A DNA stretch of 64,000 nucleotides, taken from Erigeron canadensis. Taxonomy: Eukaryota; Streptophyta; Magnoliopsida; Asterales; Asteraceae. The DNA lies in the NCBI RefSeq assembly GCF_010389155.1, contig NC_057762.1:37384055-37448054 (forward strand), read 5' to 3'. The notes beneath the pieces were generated by a model. The model saw nothing but the letters and a program-made list of their open reading frames with translations, made no database searches and was not told the origin of the DNA. Below, piece by piece: positions 1 to 10,130 of the stretch (positions are counted from its first letter, which is position 1; each line of letters starts with the position of its first letter). The position numbers were made by a program, and so were the translations under genes.

Positions 1-221
1 TTAAAAAGATTAAAATAATTGTGAAAAAATATGGGGATGCCACATAGGATAAATCCTACGTGGCAATTTTTTAAAATAGTTTTGAGTTTTAAGGATGCTT
101 TAGAAGGCTCGGTTAACTATTGTTTTAATAATTATATAAATTGAATGAAAGAAGTAATTATCATATTATTATTATTTATGGTACATAACTTAGAAGGGAA
201 TTTTTAGGTACACGTATGTTG

Positions 222-223
<2 letters not shown>

Positions 224-253
<30 letters not shown>
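224..253. repeat. (TTA)n microsatellite
   Basis: About ten uninterrupted TTA/ATT units, in AT-rich intergenic sequence. Confidence 0.9.
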
Positions 254-432
254 TATGGTTTATAATTTGAAGGGGGAATTTTTGTCTAACTATATAAAGT
301 AAAAATATTAATATTGTCATTTAATTAATAAATTTAAAATAATTAAATTTGATCTAATGGTTATTAAACAAAGATGAAATTCATCCAAGGATTCTTATTT
401 GTTTAAGAATGAATTTAGGGCCTTGTTATATA

Positions 433-2330
433 TATATACTAGATTATTGTCCCGCGTAATACGCGAGATAACATATTTAATTAGTGACAAGTTATCGTTT
501 CACAGTATCATACATTGACAACCATATATAAAAGATGTTGAAAATAGATTAATTATTATCATGGTGCCAAAGTTGTAAATTAATTAGTATCTTGTTGTTA
601 ATGTATGTCTTTATATAGAAAAAAAAAACATAAAATTTCATGATTTTATGTTTCTATAAACAATTAGTAACACTTCAAATTATTGTGTCAAGTGATAGTT
701 TGAAATTCAATATAAACAGATTTGTTTAGCGGAATATAAATAAGAGCTCTATATGGATTTGACTTCTCTTTAATTAGTGTAACTATATTAGTCATTTTTT
801 ATAATTTTCACGTAGTTTAATGTTTAAATAAGAGCTCTATATGGATTTGACTTCTCTTTAATGTTTATATGGATTTGATTTCCTTAAGGTTTAAGACCTT
901 GCCAGTAGCTCACCTTTTGAAAGTTTACTTTTTGTGTTTATAGTTAACCTTTTGAAATATTTAAAATTAATTTCACATCAATATATTGAGGTTTCGAAAT
1001 ATGTACTTATAGTTAAATTTTTAGAAATTTTCAAAATATTTTTTTAAAATCATGGTTGAATTTTATTATTAATACTAATAATATTTGAAACAATATTGGA
1101 TTTATGTAACAAATTTAAAAACTAAAATATTTAGGAAATTAAAATCTTAAACTTTTAATATTTACTTTAATTAACATAACTTATGTAAAAGCAAATTATA
1201 ATACAATAATTAAGATTTGAAAGTTCATAATATAATCTTATAAGATACCCTAAATTTCAACTTCTAGATTTATTAGGAAAAACATATAATGAATAACTTA
1301 TTAAAAAGTGTCAAGTAATAAGTTTTTCAGTTTGATAGGATCAACAACATAAGCAAATGTTAATTAAATGAAATAAAATATTTCAGTTGGTTAATAATTA
1401 TTTAAGAAAATCGTATTTTAGTATATATAAAAGTAAAATTATATTTTCTGTATATTACGCGAGACAATATAAATACGCGAAATAAACACAATAAGTTTTA
1501 AAAATAACATAATTATTAATTATAGATAAAACATGTTAAAATAGAATTGTATTGTTATGTAAAGTTTTATTTGCATCAAAAATGGCTTTTTTAATTTATT
1601 TTTCTTGTAATATTTTGTCAATATATAAAAGGTAATTGTTCTTGCATTGAAATGTAAATATGCGTACGAAATTAAACTAAGTTAATAAAAAATTGAAGGC
1701 ATGTAATGAAAAATTCAAACTCATTATGTGTTTATAATTATATACCATGTATTCAATCTCTCTATGTAACTAAGAGATGATAGTTTTATAGGTGACATTT
1801 TTAGTTTTTTTGTCACATTAGATTTTTAAAGAGGTGCCATAGTTTCCATTTAAATTGTTATATATATGTTGCCATGTACAATCTTTATCATCAATTTTGA
1901 TCATAATCATTAATCATAATCCTAATCATTAATATTTAATTTTCTATTTTATATATAAGTACAAAGATTATATATATTATACTACTTTTTTTTTAATTAA
2001 TTCAATGATAATTATCTTTTATAAAATAAGATTGTTTATTATATTATGTTTATTTCTTGAAAAGTATTTATTGTATTATATTTAATAATTATATATCATG
2101 AGAAAGACTTTTATGATTTAAATATTTATGTTTCATTAGTCTTGCTTTTATACTTAGCGTATATAATATATTCATAAATTATAAAAAAAAAATTTATCAG
2201 TCGTAATCTGATAGTTCTTTATATTACCATAACTATGAATAATAATGTAACTATCAATTATTGTTTTTATATTTTTGTTCTCAATTATCCCGCACAACAT
2301 ACGAGTTTAATCTAGTATCTAGTATATATA
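433..2330. repeat. possible AT-rich element with short inverted ends
   Basis: The sequence TATATACTAGATTA near 433-446 recurs inverted near 2308-2330. Just inside each end lies a GC-rich motif (CCCGCGTAATACGCG at 451; CCCGCACAACATACG at 2289). This could be the ends of one non-autonomous transposon, or two members of one family in opposite orientation. The core is AT-rich and non-coding. Confidence 0.3.
738..862. repeat. 37-bp perfect direct repeat, two copies
   Basis: The segment beginning AAATAAGAGCTCTATATGG at 738-774 is repeated exactly at 826-862, 88 bp downstream. No coding content is visible. Confidence 0.85.
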
Positions 2331-5300
2331 GTGAATGACATGCTTTTTCTTTTATTAATAAATTAATAGTTATCTATATTAGTTAAATAATAGTCGGATA
2401 ATCTAAAAGACCTTTAATGTATATAATATTATTTGTAAACGATTTGATAACTTAACAATACGGTTACAATATAAACTCATACATGCATGAGTATATATAT
2501 TAGTTCATTATGTTTACACATTACACTGATCGATCGATCTATGGCTTCCTAAGTATATACATACTTTATTAAATATACAAAATTTAATTATTTCAAATAC
2601 AAAGACTAATATTGTGTTTTCTTAATATTAGTGATTAAATATTAATGGTGGAAACTGTAAATTAGTGATGGAAAACAAAAAAGTGTAAATTATCCAAAGT
2701 AGATGGACTAATATCATGTTACTTAATATTAAATTTGATAATGGTACTATCATTTAGATCTAAGGGTTGTAATTAAAAGTTTGAACTCATCTAACGGTCC
2801 TTGTTTCTCCATAAAAGAATTTAGAACTTTGTTATATATATATATATTGGTAGATTGATAGATGCCTAGATGGTAGATAGATTGATAGAGTTTAATTTAT
2901 ATTGTTTCAAAATAAATGTTAAAATTTGAAACCTAGATAACTAAATTTCATATTGCCTTCAAAGACTTGAGGCATTAATGAAAGAAGACGATAGGAAATG
3001 ATAAATATAACATAGAGTTTATATAAAAACAAGCATGGTACCCGCGCAATGCGGCGGTGGTGGGAAAGACAATCTGGTGGTGGCGTTAATATGGTTTTAC
3101 TTTGTTAGAGACGAAAATGGTTGAAGGACATAGTTGGTATATCACGTGAGAGGGTGCTTAGCAAGGAAGATTATTTAAGGGCATTTTTGTCTTATCAGGT
3201 TCTTAATTAAGTTAAGGGAGGAATCCAGTTTGCTTTATAAGGTATTATAGATATCACCAAATCAAACGTTAACATTTAGCACAAACTTATGATACAACAC
3301 AATTCCTTGCATTAAACTTTATGGGAAAAACCAATATGCTACTTAAAGCAAGAAAGAAACATGTTTCCCTCTCACAAACTCTCCCTATGAAAACTACATG
3401 TTCGAATATAAAATTTCTCCCCCTCTCCCCTAAAAATAATGGTGAAAGCATGCTGCTATAAGCATACTAGTAGCGGCGGAACTTGAACATAGTTATAAGG
3501 GGGGTAAAAAAATTTTTTTTTTTCAAATTTGCTTCTACATATTTTCTTTCCCAATTTTTTGCGGGGTAAATACATATAGATTTGTTTTTTTACCCTTAAA
3601 TATTAAATAATTGCTAATTACAATCCAATACTCTAAAGGGACTATGGCCCCTTCCGGTCCTATGGATGTTCCGCCACTGGATACTAGTATTCACTTATTA
3701 TAAATAGATGCATGCGTGATGTTGTAATGATGGTAATGGCGGCTGGAGTGTGGTGGTGGTAATGGTGGCGGCGGCGAGTATAGTAAGTTATTAATGTAAA
3801 GATTATTGACATAAAAAAGAAAGTGAATTAATTATTTTATGAGTTAAAAAAATGAATATTTGAAGTTTATTCATTGCAAGATATCTTTGGTAGACTGTGT
3901 GTTTTAATTGTTAGGGATATTGATAACTTATAGACATTTAAGTAGTTTAAAGCTACAAGTAAAAAGGAAGAGAAGGAAAAATGCTTTATGAAGAATTATA
4001 GGTCTAACATATATAAAATACATCTTATACGATTTAAAAAAAGCATTAAAAATCTTTAAAATATGGAATACCAAACCATTATAGGGTGGTCACCCATTGA
4101 TATTGATATATGCAAGGAAAAAGATAAATTGAGGACGATAAAATGATATATATCAATAAATAACATAATAATCATTTTAATAATTTTAAAACATAACATT
4201 TGTTATCTACTTATTTTCTTTTCTAATTTTAGTCATTTGATATATACATATGTCATGATCAAATTATTAAAAAGATAATAATACTATTTTTGTAGAAAGG
4301 TATATCATTTCCTTTTGAGGACACCTATTTTAAAACACACAAGGAACAAATCTCGACTACTCATTGGCTCTCCCTCTCATATTTTCTTCCCTTCTTTCTT
4401 TTTTATTTTTCTCTATAATTTTAAAGGACGTAACCCACGGCCATAAAGGTTGAGGGCGAAGCTCGTTAAGTAAATCAACAGATCACCTATCAACCCCTAT
4501 GACCTATCATGTTATATGACTTACTAGTTCTAATACCCGTACGACGTGCGGTAGCTATATATATTGTATCATAAAAAAATTCGAATATGCCACATACATG
4601 ATTCCTAAGTATGAAATAAATTGTGGTTAAAGTAAACTGATGATCGAAACTAAATTATAATAAACAATAATGATAAATATAATATATGTTTTTAGCTTGA
4701 CTTTTGAATTTACCTTAAGTTTTTACAATCACATCAAAATCGGAACTTGTAAGCATAGTAGATGACGAAAAATAGCATTGTGATTTCGGATCGTAAACTC
4801 AATTTTTTAAATCTCCGTGTTAATAACTTATTATAAGCAATAGGAGTTGAAGAATTGATAAAAAAAAAAAATTATTAATGAGAAAACGATATGTTAAATA
4901 AGGTTATAATGTGTTTTGTATTTATCGGTCAAGAGTTAGAGTTTAATTTTAAGTCACCTTATCTTAAATGTGTTCATTAAACTCTAATGTAATACTTTCA
5001 AGTTATTTTTATTAAGAAAAAGTAACAAATAAATGTTGGATTATTTAATATAAGAAATAACATAGCCAAAAATATATATTTAAATTTGATTTATATATGA
5101 AAACTGACTAAAAAGTTTATAAATAAATAAATATACCGAACTTTATAGAGGTCTTCGTATAACATTGTAAGACAATTTAAAGTTAGGATTAATTTATTAT
5201 AATTTAATAATATTGATAAATTACAATTGTAATTGTAATTAAATAAGGATAAATTAAGTAGACACGTGTTGACTAAAGATTACGCCATTTGTCGCTTTAT

Positions 5301-6443
5301 AAGGTTTACAATCTTGTTTTAGTTTATTAGTAGATTATTCATTAATCACCGCTAGATACCCCTTATTAATAGTAATAAGGGCCCGTACCATATCAAATCT
5401 TTTATTTAGAATGTGTTTTGTTTTTAAAAATATAAAAAAAGAAAAAGCATAAAATTATACCAAAAGGGAGATAGAAGGAGAAAAAAAAACATAAAATTAT
5501 ACCAAAAATGTATGCTAAAACCGAATTTAATGTATATAAATTATAAAATTACAGTAAATTTTTACCATATATAACATATACAAACATGTTACAATTGTTT
5601 AAACAATAATTGTTATATAAGATAAAAAATTTTTAATTAATTTATCATCATCATCTAATTATTAATGTGGTTTTCATCAGATAAATATAAACATTGTCAG
5701 ATGATCACATGAATCTTATTTTTTATTTTGAAAATGACTGGAAAATAAAGAAATCAGAAACCAACAAAAAGACTGTATCAATGAAAATATCAATGGACGA
5801 CATATAGAAAAGAAATTAATGGCAAAAACAAATCACAAATGGCATACACTTGGTAAAAGAGAACCAATGCATATGCACGTGAGATACTGAGCCATCTCAC
5901 ATTGAGGTCCTTGGACTAAAGCTAGATCACATCAAATGAAATATTAAAAAACTTATCCAACCGAAATGGAAAATGACTCGGATTTTGTTTAGATCATCGG
6001 ATCATGGGTGTATTTGGTAAATTGGTAGGCAGATTTGAAGAGTTTTAAAAGACTTTAAACTTTACGTAACGAGTAGTGATCATTAGGGGCAAGGATGTAG
6101 GCGGCTTGTTTTATCGGCAAGAAGCATCGACAAACATCGGCATTTCGGCTACACTATAGCATGTAAATCGGCTTGTATCGGCAAGCATTGGCAAAAACCA
6201 TCGGCTAGTTTTGACCAATGAAAGTGAACGTTGGGCAAGGTCACGTGGTCATTTTTGGCATGTGGGAGCGTATACTTTTGTTTGTTTTTTTAAACTTTCC
6301 CCCTCAACTTCTACATATATACAACTTATTCAAAACACATAACTAAAACACATTTTACACTAAAAAAACACATAATTAAAAAAGACAATACATGATAAAA
6401 ACACGAAATACACTGCGTACGATTTTACTCGTCATTATCATCT

Positions 6444-6869
6444 CTAATTGACATACTTCCTAAGCCACGAATCGTTGAGCCACCACTTGTCGTGTTGTGG
6501 GCATTTGACTTCCCACGTGCTTTTGCCTTCCCCACAATTGTCGTGGTACGATTCGGCCGAAGTGCACAGGTCATCCAACGTGTGACCGGCCTTAAAAACA
6601 TCGTCGACCACACTCTTGAAGTTGTTGATCTCCCCTTGTAGAAATGAAGAATAGTGTTCTTCGTGCTTCGAAACGTTGCGGCGTGGCGCTTGTATTGCCT
6701 CTACCTTTTGCTCGCATCGTCGTCTTTTCTCCCTCAGGTATTCCATGACCCCAGAGAGATCAGTTTGAAGGAGGGTGTCTTCTTTGATATCAGCTATGAT
6801 TCGTGTTTTCATTTCATCTTCGGTCAGACGAGGTTGGTGAACATTCTTTTTTGACGATGAGGATGCCAT
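6444..6869 (-). CDS. unrecognised small protein, 141 aa
   Basis: Single-exon ORF from MASSSSKK, with a TATAAATA motif about 75 bp upstream of the start (6944-6952, minus strand). The product is charged and helical-looking, with Cys and Trp near the C terminus. Residues about 20-105 align with the divergent ORF at 7186-7494: shared positions include I-ADI, VM--L, K---C-Q, E--Y---LQG-I and TLD-L. The two are therefore paralogs transcribed head to head. I do not recognise the family. It sits inside the putative transposon at 6087-8478, so it may be transposon-carried rather than a host gene. Confidence 0.5.
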   Translation of the reverse strand: MASSSSKKNVHQPRLTEDEMKTRIIADIKEDTLLQTDLSGVMEYLREKRRRCEQKVEAIQAPRRNVSKHEEHYSSFLQGEINNFKSVVDDVFKAGHTLDDLCTSAESYHDNCGEGKSTWEVKCPQHDKWWLNDSWLRKYVN

Positions 6870-6954
6870 TTGGTTCGAAAGAATGAGTTTTTAGAATGAT
6901 GGAAATATTTTGATGGTAAAATGCAACTGAATTGAGCTCTATGTTTGTATTTAT

Positions 6955-7100
6955 AGAGTGACAATACAACTAGCCGTTCAGGGACTGAAAGTGTAAATGT
7001 ATTTGAATTTTTGGCCGTTTGAGGGACTGAAAGTGTAAATATTTTGAATTCTGCCGTTGGGGGGACTAATTGTGTAAATATTTTGAATTTTGAACGTTGG
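6955..7100. repeat. short tandem repeats in the shared promoter region
   Basis: Three imperfect units of about 50 bp, each with GCCGTT followed by GGGACTGAAAGTGTAAAT and an AT-rich tail, lie between the two divergent ORFs (starts at 6869 and 7186). They may act on both promoters, which is inference. Confidence 0.6.
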
Positions 7101-7185
7101 AAGAACGTGTTGTAGTTTCTCTTTAAATACTGGGTCCTTCATCTAGAACATTATCTCAAAACACAAACTTTTATACATCTCAAAA

Positions 7186-7494
7186 ATGTCTTATTCATCA
7201 ACAAAATTGACTGTTGATCAAGTGCATGAGGGTATCATGGCTGATATCCTCAACCACCAAAGGGTCAAAGAAGAACTTCTTGTTGTTATGCGAAAACTTA
7301 ATGTGAAGAAACAATGGTGTCGGCAAGAAATCGATTACATTGGGTATTATACTGATCTTGAGAGTCAATACTTTACTTATTTGCAGGGGAAGATCGATAA
7401 GATTACAATTGTTGTGCAACAAATTGCTTCTGCAATCATGACTTTGGACCATCTGATCATATGGGCAAAAGCAATGAATAATTTCCGTTATTGA
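7186..7494 (+). CDS. unrecognised small protein, 102 aa, paralog of the divergent ORF
   Basis: Single-exon ORF starting MSYSSTKLTVDQ, 316 bp from the divergent ORF start at 6869. The motifs MADI, VVM, K--WC-QEI, E-QYF-YLQGKI and A-MTLDHL correspond position by position to the 141-aa paralog, but the C-terminal Cys/Trp-rich tail is missing. It is predicted helical with no signal peptide or membrane segment. A TTTAAATA motif lies about 65 bp upstream. Function is unknown, and it is probably transposon-associated. Confidence 0.45.
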   Translation: MSYSSTKLTVDQVHEGIMADILNHQRVKEELLVVMRKLNVKKQWCRQEIDYIGYYTDLESQYFTYLQGKIDKITIVVQQIASAIMTLDHLIIWAKAMNNFRY

Positions 7495-7689
7495 ATTATT
7501 CTGAAACACTATTATGTTGTATGTTTCTCTTTAATAAGTTTGTAATGTTTTAAAATTATGAATAAATTTTTGTTGTTGTTAAATAGCCAAATAGACATCT
7601 TTTATTAAAATACTTAAAGACATTACATAATTAAAATATTGAAACACACTTAATTAAAATACTAAAACACACTTCCTAATTCAAAACAA

Positions 7690-8062
7690 TTAAAAACCAA
7701 CCACGATAAGCCCCCTCAAGCAGTACTCGTAGCTGAAACGCCTCTTAAACTCCTCACGGTACTTCTGATGCGCCGTTTCATTCAACAACTCATCAGAGAC
7801 ATTCTTCTCTGCATTCAACCTTATACATATTGCCTCAAAGTGCTTACATGTGTGAATAATTTTCCTGAAATGACAATTTAGTTGATGTGTCGCTCCGTTG
7901 AACTCCAGTCGTGTCCCTGTTGAACATTTCATTGATGTCATGCCACATGCTTGAAGTTAGGTTAGCCATTGCACATCTACCGGTCAAAGGGTCAGGTCGC
8001 CTCAAAATCTAACACCTCGTCAACAAAACATCCTCTTATTCAGTCCACCGATGATGCGTCAT
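7690..8062 (-). pseudogene. degraded Myb/SANT-like ORF (PIF/Harbinger ORF1 type)
   Basis: From an ATG at 8062 the minus strand reads MTHHRWTE, a stop, then EDVLLTR, which resembles the start of a Myb/SANT-like domain (WTxEED-LL---W). Further stops and a frameshift near 7925 follow. Beyond it the frame continues openly (7941-7690) through HQLNCHFRKI and CKHFEAI-IRLNAEKNVSDELL, then KYREEFKRRFSYEYC. That pattern matches the C-terminal half of Myb-like proteins often annotated glutathione S-transferase T3-like and linked to PIF/Harbinger elements. A TATATATA motif lies upstream near 8140. At least two disruptions make it non-functional. Confidence 0.55.
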
Positions 8063-8478
8063 TTGGTTGTGATGAATGAAATGATTTGATAAAGTGATAA
8101 AGGATTTGAGATAATATTGTTAGAAAGTATGTGTATGTATATATAGAGGTTGGAAGAAAAAAACGTTCAGACGCTCCTAACGTTTGAATTTAACTAAAAA
8201 AAAAAAACGATCACTCCCAACGTTCACTAGCATCGGCCAAAACTACCCATATGTTTTTATTTTTTTATTTATAGTGTGTTTTTAAATTTAATGAAAGTCA
8301 AAAGTTTATTTGGTAAATATTTTCTAACCACAAAATTGGCAAGTTTTACACTACACCACTAGATTTGACAAGAATTTGGCTAATTTTGGCTTTTTTTTCT
8401 TTCTAAACCACGTGTCAAGCTCACATTGACTAATTTCTTGCCAAAACTTATCAATTCATTAACACTACACCCTTGACC

Positions 8479-8816
8479 TTGTGAAGCACTTAGAGGAGCA
8501 ATGTTGGATTTGTGCTTCACTATTTCATGTTTCTTTCAATTGTGATAGTATTTTCTAGAGGGAATTCATGATGTACTATCAATAATGAGTAGTGATAATA
8601 ACAACGCACGTAGAACATTTACAAACTATCACGTGATCACTTATGTGTGACGTCAGTTTCGTTATTATAGTTTCTATAGAGTTATGGATTATAGAAGACT
8701 ATTTTATTAAATATACATATTAACTGTTATCATGTATGTTTTCATATATATATATATATACACTTTTACGGTTACAAAATAATATTGGTTTTTTTTAGGT
8801 TTTCAAAAGTTCTAAA
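8479..8816. other. intergenic, nothing recognised
   Basis: AT-rich sequence with a (TA)n stretch near 8747-8760. No exon or RNA gene is visible. Confidence 0.6.
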
Positions 8817-9096
8817 GGATTAGTATGTTAGAATGTAAACAACTTTACATGAATTGTTATAACGTGTATCAAATTTCAATCTTGTGTATTGTATGTAATA
8901 AACTTTTAAATCATGTGTATTGTATGTATTCGACCAATAAAAAACTTACAAGTGACACTTATATGGTTGCCACATATACCAGATACATACAATGCAAATG
9001 ATTTGAAAGTTTATTACATACAATGCACGAGATTGAAGTTCGATACACACTATAACAATTCGTGTAAAATTCTTTACATTCTAAAATACTAAAATC
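8817..9096. repeat. foldback (hairpin) element with ~113-bp arms
   Basis: Sequence from 8817 to about 8929 is repeated in inverted orientation from about 8983 to 9096, separated by a spacer of about 53 bp. By eye roughly 88 of 101 aligned positions match, and most differences are transitions. Transcription across it would yield a long hairpin RNA. The size and structure fit a foldback MITE. No ORF. Confidence 0.85.
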
Positions 9097-10130
9097 AAGT
9101 TCTAAATCGTATTATTAGCAAACACATAGTTTAGTTATTTGAGTAGCATAAGTTGCCGTTTTATATATATAAAAATTAGATTGCATCCGCGTTACTTTTT
9201 ATAAAATGTTAATAAATATATATTTTTCAATGACGAAATCCTTAAAGGTTTTCGTCAAGATGTATTAGATAGGTATACATTTATCATAAAATTTTCGGAT
9301 GAACTTTAAATATGAAAAAAAAGTTTTAATTAACAATTTTTTTTACTTACAAAAACAAGAGAAAAAAAACAGGATCTGCAACTGTACGGTACTGGTTCTC
9401 TCCATCATTTCTCAATGTGATCAATTAAACAATAAATCCTACCATGAGGCAGTTACTGAGGAGGAATTGTCTAAAATATCTATCTTACAAAAAACAACTC
9501 TTCTCTTATTTGAAAATTTTAATTTTAATTGATTGTCCACTTATATTATTTTCGATAATCACTACATGAATGGTGTCTGCTGTAACGCATACGTGACATG
9601 CTAGTATGCCTTAAAAAAAGTTCTTTTACTATGATTTACGAAATTTAATCGAAATAGCTAATCGAGATTCGAGACCATAAACACCTTAGTCCTGACTAGT
9701 GTAACCATATGGACCGTTTTAGTTCAAAGGGACTACTTATGTAAGTAGTACTTTAACGATATTTCTTGAAGAACATTTAGAAATAAAAATAAAAATAAAA
9801 AATCCATTTATATATGTAGTAGCTGTAGCAGGCAGTCATATTCTTTGAAAAAGAGCTATAGCTGTGCTCTCTCTCTCTCTCTTACCTACACACACGTAAT
9901 AGCCGGCCCCTATTTCCAAAAAAATCGTTACAATTTCGAATTCAATATCAATCTGGACACTCGAATCTGTTTCAGTAATATCAAGCGATTTTCTGTTTTT
10001 CAAAATGTATTAATTTTATATTAATTAATTATATACATATACATTTCTATATCTATTATGTGAAGTGTTTGTTTATTGAAAATGTAACTGAATTTTGTAA
10101 CTGATTTTGTGAAGTGAGTAAACGCAAACA
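9097..10130 (+). promoter_or_regulatory. upstream region and 5' leader of cycloartenol synthase
   Basis: Most of the stretch is non-coding. A TTTATATAT motif at about 9807 followed by a CT-rich tract (9868-9882) are plausible core-promoter elements for the gene that starts at 10131, giving a leader of roughly 250-300 nt. A leader intron cannot be excluded. The short ORF at 9299-9532 has no recognisable features. Confidence 0.45.

Larger units (their letters stand above)
1..6086. other. gene-poor AT-rich intergenic region
   Basis: No ORF of convincing length or recognisable exon is visible on either strand. The stretch is strongly AT-rich and made of repeat debris: a trinucleotide microsatellite, a 37-bp direct repeat, several sites with a CCCGCG...CGCGG-type palindrome (near 451, 3041 and 4536), and fragments around 4420-4510 and 5345-5395 that recur at 35.0-35.2 kb. 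It is best read as accumulated non-autonomous transposon sequence. Confidence 0.7.
6087..8478. mobile_element. DNA transposon-like block with ORFs, possibly PIF/Harbinger type
   Basis: The left end GGGCAAGGATGTAG (6087-6100) and the inverted right end (8465-8478, complement GGTCAAGGGTGTAG) match at 12 of 14 positions. Subterminal sequences just inside (GGCAAGAA, then CACGTGG) also resemble each other in inverted orientation. The interior holds two small paralogous ORFs and a broken Myb/SANT-like ORF, the type that accompanies PIF/Harbinger transposases. No transposase (DDE) ORF is visible, so this would be non-autonomous or degraded. Target duplication is unresolved: the 3-bp flanks TAG and TTG do not match. 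Confidence 0.45.
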
